Assembly: GCF_018143015.1 (NCBI RefSeq)
Contig: NC_054746.1
Location: 17,785,532-17,849,531, forward strand
Direction: 5' to 3'
DNA: 64,000 nucleotides
Source of the DNA: Lytechinus variegatus
Lineage: Eukaryota > Echinodermata > Echinoidea > Temnopleuroida > Toxopneustidae
Position numbers and translations under genes: made by a program. The first letter of the stretch is position 1. Every line of letters starts with the position of its first letter. Of this stretch, positions 22,800 to 34,600 are shown piece after piece. The notes under the pieces are model-generated. The model was not told the DNA's origin, ran no database searches, and was given only the letters and a program-made list of their open reading frames with translations.

Positions 22800-24084
22800 T
22801 TACATTTTACTTGCATGGAAATAACAGGTTATTACTTATCTCAGGATTATGTACTAGTCAATTGCACAAAATAATAACTGATTAGAAAAAATGTACATGT
22901 ATATGCGAAAGGATCTGGCGCTGGATGTGATACAGTGCTTGACTGTTAAGTACAGTATAATGCTCTGAGTTAGGAGAGAGCACAGATGAGTTTAGTTGAA
23001 ACGTAGGTTGATTTCACCTCTGGTGATGTACCATTGACACCTTTGTTCAGGAGTTGATCCCAAGCCAATATCTTATTCACAAAACATGAGTTTCTTGATT
23101 GCCCTGTTTTCTATGTTACTATGTCTTCGAGTTGTTTTACTTGTTACTTGTCTTTCAACAACAGTAGTGGTATCAAAGTTTTACAGATTTCTTAGGAAAG
23201 GTCTTCCATATATTATTGTGTTAATCATGTACATTATCTAATTCAAGCAATTTCCATTTCCCCCTTAAACTGTGCCTTTGTGATCTTATAGTGTGATGTA
23301 TTATAAAATAGTATATTATGGGGAAACAAATTGAGGAGAAATTTAGTGTAGACTCAATAGGTTATCTATACAAGATATTGTGAATAAATTTCTATCATAA
23401 AAACGTTCATTTCTTTAAACAAGGGAATTTATTTTGTCTATATACTTGTCAAATTATGAAATTAGATGTTAGATGTGTAAATTGCTTGGCTGAACTAGTC
23501 ACCATGAAGTTGAGAATAGTATGTGAAAAAGCAGAGCTATATCATGAGACTGTTCTATGGAAGTTGATAATTTTTTACTAACAAGAATTTAGACATGCAA
23601 TGTGTTATTTCATCACTTTCTGTCGTTTTCAATTGTTTATACCGTGCACTGATTATTCTAATATTTTTGCTCATTAATAATTCAAATCATGAGCTTTAAG
23701 GAATTCGAAAATTATGATGTCAATTTGGTCATTGATTTTGAATGCTATTTCTGAACATAGAACACTAGTTGTGTAGTCTTATCCTACTTCCAAAAATCTA
23801 GTGTGCAGTCTGTACATCCTTGTACTTAAATATTACAACAATCATTTGTTCTTTCTTAGTTTGATTTAAATTTTTTTATTATTAAATACAGAGTTATATA
23901 TAGATACATGATTTTTACATTGTCATGTTGGATTTTTATTTCATACAATTGAAATTTTTATTGGATAAAAATGAGCAATTTTCAATCATGTAAGCTCTTT
24001 TCATTCTTTGTAAGATTCATGAATTGAGCTTAATGTTTGAAAATCATTACTATCACTACCAAAATTCATCATTGAAGTGCATGT
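22800..24084. other. AT-rich spacer, nothing recognised
   Basis: No gene, tandem repeat or foldback element was recognised. Short ORFs are as expected by chance. Confidence 0.4.
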
Positions 24085-24645
24085 CCACAGCAAAAAAATG
24101 ATAAAACAAGAACAATCATACAGGCTTTGTGCTGGAAATTTCATTAAAATTGAATATAAAATAAGAGAGTTGTGAAATTTGAAGTTTCCAATATTTTCAT
24201 AAAACATTGACACACAAAACACCAGTGACATGCAACTGATATATCCGATGATGCCATACACACACCTACTATTCCATTCTGTATTTCAGTAAGTTATTCA
24301 ATATTTCATTTTCTCAATATTTGATAATATAGAAGCTCTCCATTGAATGATAATAGGTGGCACGGATGGCATGGCAATTCCACAATGTTCAGATAGGATT
24401 CAAAACTTTTATCACTTTGTAATGAAGATAGAATTAAATATTTCATATTTGAAATGAATAAAATAACGAGTGGCTGACGTCACCGACTCCTTCATAAGCA
24501 ATTCGACCAGCAATACTGCATTGTGATATTAAACAAAATGTAACAACTTTTTTTTACATTTCATATCCAATTTTAATGGAATTTTCAGCATGATGCTTGT
24601 TTTTCTTTTTAAATTCAAATCAACTTGTTGGGGTGTAGTTCACTT
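24085..24645. repeat. Old copy of the GTCCACCCC foldback element
   Basis: Diverged from the copies at 61.8 and 63.0 kb but collinear. The left arm has AAATTTCATTAAAATTGAATATAAAATAAG. The centre has GTGGCTGACGTCACCGACTC. The right arm has TTTCATATCCAATTTTAATGGAATTTTCAGC and ends GTGTAGTTCACTTTGA. Confidence 0.65.
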
Positions 24646-24715
24646 TGAGAGAGAGATATATATATATATAATTGGTGCATGTTGATATATCTGATAACTC
24701 TGGACCATGTCCTGG

Positions 24716-24883
24716 CGGGTGTTTCATAAAGCTGTTTATAAGTTAAGAGCGACTGGTGATCATTTCTTATGGTAAGTGATATTCACAATAAGTGTTCATT
24801 GATGATTATTTAGTGCGTAAGAAAGGTTACAAGTCGTTCTTAAAGTCGCTCTTAGCTTACGAACAGCTTTATGAAACACCCAC
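24716..24883. repeat. Short foldback element (GGGTGTTTCATAAAGCT family), second copy
   Basis: Ends GGGTGTTTCATAAAGCTGTT and AACAGCTTTATGAAACACCC are perfect 20-bp complements, extended by AAGTTAAGAGCGACT / AGTCGCTCTTAGCTT. Same family as 5152-5309 but better preserved. Confidence 0.85.
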
Positions 24884-25115
24884 CCGGACACAATACTCCT
24901 TTATTGCAACATAATGGGTTTTTTTCTTCAGGACTACCGAGATCAAGTTTTATGAACTGAATTACTTATGCGTGATTTACGAATGGGAAGGCTGAAATCG
25001 GAGAAGAGTTACTTTTTTTTCACCCATTGTAAGATCTGTTAAGATCATTCATATCGCAACGCATACAATTTAAAAAAGTGTACTTTTAAATGCCGTGAAA
25101 GGGTCTGGAAAGCCC

Positions 25116-25376
25116 ATACACTGTTAAAAAAACCCTGATTTTACAGAAAAATAAAAGAAGATTTTGCAGAAAGCAATACCAGAATCATTCTTTAAATTCA
25201 TGAAACAGGAATTTTTCTGCAATTTAACAGAACAGGTCTGTTAGAAAAAGGGGAAAAGAGTGTTTTATTTAAGGAAATTTGTAAGATTACACACACCAAA
25301 TACCAATTTCCTGTAAGATTACGCAATCTGGTAAGATTCTTCTTTTAGTTTAAGGATAAATTTTCTAACAGTGTAT
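25116..25376. repeat. MITE-like element with ATACACTGTTA ends
   Basis: Ends CATACACTGTTAAAAAAA and TTTTCTAACAGTGTATG are inverted repeats about 260 bp apart. The interior contains GTAAGATTAC-type repeats and CTGCAATTTAACAG. It is non-coding. Confidence 0.65.
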
Positions 25377-26040
25377 GATACATTTTACCCCTAGGTTTGA
25401 AAAAAAATCAGTGTATTAGATTATTTATGATAGAGATATTGGTGGATACATTGACGCTATCAAATTTTGTTGAAAAAATATAAATCGATGATGATTTTAT
25501 TATTTTAGACGTCATTTCAATTCATTCAGATTTATCATGTTATGCTTCCTTGATAAACATATTTCTCGTAGACGAATCACATCGTCAAATAAGAAGGGAC
25601 ATCTTTGTTGGAAGATATGACGAAATGTCAAATCTTCCGGGCTTTGCGCTGGAGGAATAGTGCGATTTTTGTGGGTTGACGAAGTAGGGGTCTGAAGACA
25701 AAACAAAATATATTATACAGTAAATAAAAAAAAGAGATAAACTAAAATGAAACTAATCAACTGAAATGAAATAGCAATCGAAGATACTAATAATCAAAGT
25801 ATAGTGATTATTAAATTATTTTAAGAAGTGTTTAAAATGATTTGATTTAAGGAGCTAATTATACCCATTTAAAATATGCTCTCCATAAATAATGGGTGAT
25901 GCATAGATGATCTCGTATTTTAATCAAACATTTTTTTTACAAAGCACACTGTTTCAATTGATATGCTCTATCATGTCTATAATTGATCATTATTTATTTT
26001 TTTAATCAATAGTCATTTTGCAAGCTCCCCCCCCCCCCGA
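25377..26040. other. AT-rich spacer, nothing recognised
   Basis: No exon, array or foldback structure was recognised. The right edge is a run of C (26028-26038). Confidence 0.35.
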
Positions 26041-26290
26041 AGATTAAAAAAATGGGAAAAGGGAGGGAAAAAAGAAAGAGAGAGAAAGAAAGAAAGGGAG
26101 AGAGAGAGAAAGAAAGAAAAAGAAAGAAAAGGTAGAAAGAAAGATTGACGGAAGGAAGGATAGAAAGAAAGAAGGGAAGGGAAAGGGAAAGGGAAAATTG
26201 AAAAGAAAATTAAGAAATAAATATAAAAGGGAAACGGAAGGAAATTGGGGAAATGAAGGGAAGGAGGATGTGAGAATGAACAAAATCACC
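26041..26290. repeat. Polypurine low-complexity tract
   Basis: About 240 bases that are almost wholly A and G on the plus strand (AAAGAAAG, GAGAGAGA and GGGAAAGGGA runs). It explains the Phe/Pro/Ser-rich minus-strand ORFs here, which are not genes. Confidence 0.85.
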
Positions 26291-26871
26291 CGAAATGCTA
26301 TAATACATTAGCATGATTAGTAAGAGAGGGGAATAAATTGAAAAATGACAAAAAGGCAAATAACGAGAGCGGGAAATGAATGTAGAATGGAATGGAATGA
26401 GCCAAAAGCTAAACTGGAAAATGAAAAAAAGAGACAAGATTTTCGGGCTGCCGGGGAAAGAAAATAAAGAACGAGAAGTAAGATGGGTGGCATATAACAT
26501 TATGTATAAAGTCTATTAAGCTTGGCTAATCACCAAAGCAACCAGGGCTCGATCTACCCAAGACCCCTTGCAGTGGGGCCTCTTCATCTGTAACCTTCAA
26601 AGGACTCTATAAAGGGCCCCTGTATGAACCATTCATGCATTAAGCTTAAGGAGGGAAGGAAGAAAAGCAAAGGAAAAGCGTAAGATATTTTAATAAATAT
26701 CACGTCAAAATCTATCCCAAGTTAGATTCTCATGGAAAGGTTTTTATTTCGTCGCTCGCTCGGGACTTATATCAAGCAACTTTTTGCCACACGCGCCAAA
26801 TTGTGCCCCTTCATTTTTTTTAAGAGCTTCGCCTTTATGCTCGCGCACAATCATGGATAAAATCCTGTTCA

Positions 26872-27046
26872 CAGTGGCGTACAGACCATGGAAAAGAAAA
26901 GGGTGAAATATTTCATCTTTTTAAAATAAAATATATTTATTGCCCGATACACAATATCTGGCCCCCTCAAAATTTTTGTCTCATTTCGCCATTGCCTGTT
27001 CATGCCATGATATGATCTGGAAATTTTGGTTCCCCCCCGGCCACTG
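26872..27046. repeat. Short hAT-like element with CAGTGGCG ends
   Basis: CAGTGGCGTACAGACC on the left and CCCCCCCGGCCACTG on the right, 175 bp apart. The end type is as in 14226-15517 and 44173-44380, but the inverted match is short and no target duplication was found, so this is tentative. Confidence 0.5.
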
Positions 27047-27085
27047 ACCCCTGTTAAGCCCCTATCATAGAACTATAACTGGAGA

Positions 27086-27260
27086 TGGACTAGCCTCTTG
27101 TTGAGGCCCTGGCGGCTGCTTCCCGAGCGAAGCGAGGATTTCCTAATTCGCGAAGCGAATTAGACTTGGCGTCTTGAGGCGCTCTGCTTCGCTGTATCAC
27201 TTGCTTTGCCATATTCGCTCGGAAAGCAGCCGACAGGGCCTCGACAAGAGGCTTGAGATG
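27086..27260. repeat. Foldback element with GCCTCTTG ends
   Basis: Arms AGCCTCTTGTTGAGGCCCTG and CAGGGCCTCGACAAGAGGCT are complementary and are extended by GGCTGCTTCCCGAGCGAA / TTCGCTCGGAAAGCAGCC. Its centre has the small palindrome AATTCGCGAAGCGAATT. It is non-coding. Confidence 0.8.
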
Positions 27261-28445
27261 GCCAGATGGGCATTCATTGAGATGTTTCAACATAACTCGC
27301 CCGCTTTATTCTATGAAAATAATAAGTCACGCGAATTTAAAGAGCTATGTGAACGTTTGCAAATTACCCCCTCTTGTGTCAGAATTTGCATCGGATGTTT
27401 GCCTACGACCATGCCCCATGCCATGCTGAATACATCGATTTATACAGATTTCGTCTTCCACATATACCTTCATCGGTTAGAGAATTAATAAAAACCAATA
27501 AACACATATTAATAAAACTTTATTATATGAAAATCATTACAATTCAATAAAACAATCGAAGTTCTTCATACTTATTTGTTTATTCACTGATATTTAATTG
27601 CAATTAATGAACTTTATAGAAACTTTGTTTCAAAACAGCTTGCACCCTATTCATTCATAATGTTTATTTAGTCATCTTATTATGGGAAATGAACAATCTT
27701 GCCAACGTACAACCTTTAGAATTCACCTGTGGTACGGATCATGATCGAAGATTTAATAAGCCTCTCGGGAAGCCTCTACACTTGCAAAGCCCCGGTTATA
27801 GTATGCAGACTGAGATATCATTGATCCATTTACATTTCACACGCCACATCAACCCTGAACTGGATGGACCTTATTGATTTTATGAACAACAATGCTAATA
27901 TATCACACAGTCCCATCGGAACTATATTGATCATCATATCCTTGTTCTCTTCCATATTGGATGTGAAAGAATAAGGATCTCAAACTACGACCTCTTCGTT
28001 AACCCAACGGATGAAAGGACGTGAAGAATAGGGTGGGTTGCTGAGGTCACAAAAGGCTTCAAGGACCATTGTTCAAATATTGGAAGTGCGGCTTTCAAAA
28101 ATCGTTTTTCAATAGCCCAGCTGATTTTCGTCGAATGGGGTTAAATGTGGATAAAGTCTGTATATACCAAACACATAAAAAGCAAACATAAGTCGCAAAG
28201 AGCGCAGATGTTTTGCAAACTTCTCTGCACACCTAGTTGACTCACTCACGCACACGCACTTCGCTCTAATCTGGGTATGCTTGATTCATTTTTATTTTCT
28301 CTCTCTCTCTTCGAAGACAAAACTTTTGATGCACATTGTTCCAAAGTTCGACGATAGTAATGCACTTTGCTCAGCAGACGTATTGTCTATCAGGTAAAGT
28401 TTGTGGAAACTAACCCCGCAGCAGTTGGATCGCTTTCAGTCAGCT
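27261..28445. other. Upstream region of the serine-rich gene
   Basis: No foldback element or exon was recognised. A TGACTCA (AP-1-type) site lies near 28239 and a CT-rich run near 28300. The promoter and 5' UTR of the gene beginning at 28446 presumably lie in the last several hundred bases, but no start site can be placed. Confidence 0.35.
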
Positions 28446-29466
28446 ATGGCTTCGTGTCAGGATGGTTGTGATTTAAAACCAAACCAAGAAACGGTTGTCG
28501 ACAATGAGTCAACGTGTGGCCAGAACGATTTTCATCAGCTGCCGTCCGTGACGGTGCGTGATGCAAGGACTTTATCGATCAGTAGTGCCACCAGCAAAAC
28601 CAGCGACTGCAGATATAGTTCCAGTGAAAGCTATAGCCCATTCAGCAGTCCTGAGAGCTCTCCTAACTCATCGTTGAGTTCTTCATCATCATCATCATCA
28701 TCAAGCGACATGATGGAGCTTGGTAGGAGAGGATCTCACCGGTCTTCACCAACCAACATGAGTGATAAGGGAAGATCAGAAGTGCATTTGGAATTGGATG
28801 CCTTGGAATCGGGAGTGAGCCAAATGAGGGATAAGTTTGAGGATTTGAGCAGCAATAATAACAATCTGCATTTCAGCTCACCTACCAAAGATAAATTACG
28901 GTACAACCGCCGTAGTCTGGTGAGATCGAGCAGCAGCGCTTGCAGTAGCATCTCAGAAAACATGGAAGATGAGTGCTCATCGGAAGAATCTGACGCTGAC
29001 AGGAACTCTTCCTCCTCGTCTTCCTCCTCATCACCTCGAAACAAACCGCCTCTTCAGAGGAGTAATGCCATTCGCGGGGATGATAACATCCAGCCATCTC
29101 CTCGGAGCCTCAGTCCCATTAGCCCCGTCGAGGAACTGGAAACCTACTCGGGGATCAAGACGGTTGTAAGACGACCAAAGAAATCTCAAAATGGGGGAAG
29201 TAGCCCCAGCTGGAGATGGAGCGTAATGGGCGTGGGTACTGGGGACTATGATGCGGTTACCAAGGCATCCTATAAAGGGCGTCACCCGCCTCCAGTTTCG
29301 ACGTCGACTCCCACTGGTAGTAGTAACCATGGTAATGGACACGCCCCAGTGTTAAGAAGGAGTTCGGTGGGGTTGTCATCAACGTCAACGTTGGTATCAC
29401 CGAGGTCGAATAAGTTATCAACGGAGTTCAGAAGATTATCACTGCAGATGGATATGCCATGGAGAG
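28446..29466 (+). CDS. Unrecognised serine-rich protein, long first coding exon
   Basis: Open for 340 codons from ATG at 28446; an in-frame TAA at 28395 excludes an earlier start. The exon probably ends at AGAG|GTAGGT (after 29466); reading through instead meets TAA at 29481 (345 residues). The product looks disordered: poly-Ser runs (roughly residues 77-87 and 188-196), acidic-Ser EDECSSEESDAD, many SP and RRSS phosphosite-like motifs, and a possible short helix LELDALESGVSQMRDKFEDL. The better-ordered part, ETYSGIKTVVRRPKK then SPSWRWSVMGVGTGDYDAV, is not one I can assign. The length and codon use of the open frame argue for real coding. No later exon was identified within the window, so the functional domain may lie beyond the right edge or may have been missed. 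Confidence 0.7.
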
Positions 29467-29483
29467 GTAGGTATCAGAGATAA

Positions 29484-31664
29484 CATGTCACCCTTTATCA
29501 TGTTTTTCGTATAGTTAGTGTGATTTCAAAACTATGCAATCAGATGCATATTGCTTTCAAAACCAATTGAAGTTAATTTTAGCCCTTTAAATTTGTTTCA
29601 TATCCATAGTCATATATTGCTTTTAAATCTATATAATATACAGTCGTGTCTGCCGTAGGTCTGTTATTGTATCTCATTCTCATTCATTATGAGCACGATA
29701 AGTAATAATGATGGTCAGCTTGTGTATGATATCGATAGATATAGTCATTTTACCTCATGAAAATGAAAGCTATTTTGTATACGCTCAATATAAATAGGGA
29801 TGGGCTTATAAATGAGGGTATGTCTGTATCATAGTTGATTGCGACATTACATAATAAAGCACAACGCAAAAAATTCATTCATTAAACCACAATTCAACGA
29901 TGACTTGACAAGATGGAAGATTAGTCTGCTGGGCAAACCCTTTGCTCGAGTTAAGGGTCTGAATGTGCAGCCTACTCATGCCTTGTGTACTGAAGCTTTG
30001 TATGTGCTAGTCTTTGCGTGGAGGCATATTGTTGATCAAAGTTCCAATGAGGGTCTGTGCCTGCAGACTAATGGAAGATTGCATCGACACGGATGTCGAG
30101 CACCCATAGATGCAGGCTGTGTATAGATTGGGTTGAATTTAATAGAATCATGTATCCGGGTACCATGATTTGAATTGTTTCAACCTTCTCTTGGAAGCAC
30201 GCCTGTCCAGTTAAGACATTTCTAGTTAGTCCCCACGTCAAGTTTATCACTTTCCGATTCAAAATGGAAAATAATATTTTATACTGTGCATGAAAAATTC
30301 AATTTAAGGGTACATCTCATTTGATTTTATTACTCGAAATAATTGACGTGTCATTGGCTTCATGACTTCTGTTACGCGAAATATCGCGCACATTTTCATT
30401 ATATAGTTATACAACAATATGATATACACCTTAATGTGTAACAGTAAATTCACTTAAGCTAGTAAAATTGTTAATCATTGCTGAACATATTGCTTTTGTT
30501 AAGAGTTTAGGAAGTTGTTTTCATGATCATTGAAAGCGTATGGTTGGTAAGCAATCAAAACAGTAAATCATATTTCATGAATGTAATCAACTTCAACATT
30601 ATACTTGCATAACATACTCATGGAAGAAACATCTATAATGCTTAAGATATGAATGGTGTGTTGGGTTGCAGTAGACTCTGAACTTTATTAACATGGAGGG
30701 TAATATCTAGCTCAAGGTGCACAAACGAATTTTTTTTCACAAATCAAAGATCAAAATGATAATCTTGTCATAATTCGACTCACGAACTCATGAGCCCGAT
30801 TCACACGATCACAACCCCAGATAATTTTGAAAAAAAATACATCAACGTTCCCGATAGTATCTCCAGCGCTAAATGATTGCCATCAGTCTGTTTTCCTAAC
30901 CCCTAAACCATTTGAACATTGATAACCTGAATTGTATCGAAAATGTCAGTAGCATGATGGGAAAGAGTCCGAAGGAATTGAGAGGGGGGGCACAGCATGA
31001 CGTGTGTGACAAAATTTCTTAAAATTCTAGCGAGCGGGCCAAAATGTTGAACTTGAAATAACATTTAAAATCTAATTTTGTGATAGACTTTGGAATGATA
31101 ATTCAGAAAAAAAAGTAGAAGATATAGTACATCTTTCTTGTTCTTTTCTCCTTTTTCTTGTTCATGGGGGAGGGGCATGGCCTTGAACCCCCCACCCCCC
31201 CCCCCATCTGTAGGCAAAAGAATAATATAATAAATTCACTGGATGTTCTCATCTCATTTACAACATTCATAGTTCTATTTCAATATTGTCCTGGCCTTTT
31301 TTCCTTCAAACTCTCTCCCATCAAATCTATGATTCTAATCTTTCAAATTTGTTTGGTATTCCAAGAGTTGAATTACCACATAATTTAGTCATTAAAAATC
31401 AGTCTAATGATTTCCTTTCATGATTAAAAATTAATATGGCAAGAGATCTTAAATTGGGAGGGATACAAAATATTTGAATTCATTGTAAAAGCTACACAGT
31501 CATGCAGTAAGAATTATTATTCTAAAAATTGATCCGTATTTGCATACTTCATCCTCATATATCCATGATATTCTTAAATGGAAGACTTAATGACGCTTTT
31601 GTATAGGGGGCTACCAATTGATTTGCTGTCTAGTTCAACGATTTAGTCCTTTGAATCCAATATT
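29484..31664. other. Possible intron after the serine-rich exon, with a fragment of a G-rich repeat
   Basis: Mostly AT-rich non-coding DNA. 30980-31205 resembles the element at 48550-48811 (ACAAAATTTCTT, AATTCTAGCGAGCGGGCC, C-run, CCATCTG) and is likely an older fragment of it. The open frame at 29839-30126 has no recognisable product. No second exon for the upstream gene was recognised. Confidence 0.35.
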
Positions 31665-34600
31665 CAATTCGTCCCTGTTTTCACGAAGTGACGGATGTGC
31701 GCGCAACTTTTTAAAAGCCAGTTTTGAGTAAATCGCTTGCAAAGGTTTAGACCTCAATCTCAACCTCTTTAATATATGCAGGGTGAATAAATATCATATT
31801 TTCGTAGAGAGCATATTCTAGACAATCTTCGATTCCAATCATTTGCATTTTCCTTTAGTATTTACGAAGATAGTGAGCTATAAACAGAACCATATTTTCG
31901 TGAAAAAAAAATATTACGGGACACGCTTAGATTTATTTTCACGAAGTGACGGATAGTGCTCCGCGCGCATAACCGTCACTTCGTGAAAACCCGAAATTCA
32001 AGGACGCGCTTCAATTTTGTTTTTACGAAGTGACGGGAAGAGGTTCCGCCTTAGTCCCACGTATAGCCTAGTGGATGCAATTCCATACTTATGTTTTAGA
32101 TATACACAAACTCTTTATTTCCTATTGCAAACAAAATTAATCCTAAATGTGAGATTAATAGGGCCTGCAGCTTCCGCTAATAAGTACAAAAAATTACTTC
32201 TAATACTGTTTTCTTCTTTTTCACGTAATAAAAGGGAAGCCCAATAGACACACGTTTTAAATTTTTAGGCCTATCTTATTTCAATATCATATTCATTTTT
32301 GATAGATAAACAATGAAATATGAAAGCTTTGTATAACAGGTCATGAAAAATGTGACTACAATGTAGTCGAATTGTCTTTTGTTCTTGTTAATTTATAAAG
32401 AGTTTAATTATATACCCTTTGTGTGCTCTGACTCCGTTTGGAAATTGAAAATTCAACATTATAAACTTTTGTTAGTCTATTAACCTCCCTACCCCCTTCA
32501 TAAAATGAAATCCCGATTGATCAATGTCTCTTAAATGTTGTGTATTAATTCTTTGTTAAGGCCGAGTTAGTAATTCAACATTATTCTTTGAGACTAATAC
32601 CTCGAAAATTGTAGTCAACTAAATGTGGACCTAACTTGTCAAAGGCAACAAGAATTGGTAAATTATGACTAATTGCTACCCCCCCAAAAAAAATAAGAAT
32701 TTGTCAAAATAAAGCGAACAAATTTCGAGTTACATATCACTCTCGCCCCCCCCCCCTCATTCTCTCTCTACTCCATTTTTCCTTTATCACAATGGTCATG
32801 TATTCTCTCCTGAAAATCCTATTAAAATATCTTTTCATGCAAAATGAGAGTTATGTCATAGATCATTGAAAATACTAACGATATAAAATAAATTCTTCAA
32901 AGTTAGCAATGTGAATAAATTTAGAAGAACACTTTTAATTCTATAACATATAAAATCATAGCAGCAAGTGACAAATAGAAAATTAAAATGTAACATTTTT
33001 TTCATATCAATCATTTCGATAACATGATAAAGGTATGCTTAATAAATTCATTAAAGTATCATCTCCATGCAATGTTAACAAGGGAAAATATATTTTTGAC
33101 AAAATTTTAAATTCAATAATATATAGGACCATAATCGCTGGTGACAAACACATCAACATTCATAATTATTAAAATTAATTTAATATTGCACTGTGAAAGG
33201 TATAGGAAATGAACCATCAGGTACACATTGTCAGAATTTTGTCATTTTATACATTTCATAAAACTTTAATATACCGTTATGCAACAATGTATTTATTTGT
33301 ATATCATACCTTGCTAAACACAATCAGTATAATCCTAGTCTGGGAACGCCACATTTAGAAATACAGAATTGCTATCATGTACCAAATTCTACATTCAAAA
33401 CATTCCAATGACAAATTAATAAACTTTCAATTACAAGATTACTGGAAAATAATTAATGCTAGTGGTGCAGGAAAGTTGTATTCTCTAATGTATATTTGTA
33501 TTAACATACACAATCATATACAAGTATAATGGCCTATTTCTTTTCCATCAAAATAGAAGTAACATAGTCAACATTACTTATTACATTCACTACTCTGGAA
33601 TTTTTTAATGAAAAGAATGTCATAATTAAATCAATTGCCTTGAGAGTTATTTCATGTTTTTACACACTGTCAAGGACTAAAAAGTCCAATAGTACAAAAA
33701 GCTTATCTTTACCGAAGGAAACATGCAAACATTTGAATAAACAATTATAAACTATGATGGTCAAAGAAAGAAATATAATTTTAAATCAATAATTTAACGT
33801 CATATCAAACAGGATAATTTTTTAAACAAATTTATAATCAAAATTCCAAACAGCGACAAAAGCAAAAAAAATGCAAGGATAAAAAATACGAATGACTAAG
33901 TAGATTTGTATTTTTTCCATCATTCTCAAGTCATTAGCTAAATAACATTCATCAATACATTTTCCAATCAAACACTTGTTTTTTAATTGCAAATTATTGT
34001 CAGAGTCCAAAACAGGAACATATATTAAAATACACCTTAGTTTCTTCCAAATCTGAAAACTTTACAAAAAATCGTCTTCATGGTTTTAGAAAATAACATC
34101 TTTGATCTAGTGCGATTAAAAAAAAGAGTAAAATTCTTACTACAAATAGACAGAAAAACATGTGCTGCAGTGTATCTTTAACCTCCAGCTAAACATAATC
34201 ATGTATTACTTCTTTCGTGAATAACAAAATCTAACAGTTGGATTTTCTGGAATAAAATTACGACACATCAACTGCATGAACCAGGTGTGTGAGCGATGAC
34301 AAATAAAGACCTGAAAATTCTGTAAAGAGTTGGGGGATTAAATTGAATGAGCTCTCAAACTATTGTACAGAAATGGGGGATATCAAGCTTAAAATAAAAA
34401 GCAAAAAATAACTAAAATCAGCTTAAGAATTCCCACACCCCTGATAAACCAATAAAACATTACCTCATGGAAGAGGGGGGGGGGGGGTGTCTGTATTAAT
34501 ACATTTGGCTTTTGAAAATGAATTTACAAAAACCTAATATGATTTTCACCCCTACATCCTTACTAGGATGCAGCTATCGAGTTTCACAATGCATGTCAGT

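Noticed and set aside
26044-26500. Phe/Pro/Ser-rich minus-strand frames
   Set aside because: They are products of the polypurine tract.
28401-28445. TTG at 28401 as the start of the serine-rich protein
   Set aside because: A TTG start is unlikely in an animal gene; the first ATG in frame is 28446 and a stop lies just upstream.
29839-30126. 95-codon open frame as an exon
   Set aside because: No family, no convincing splice borders, and length compatible with chance.
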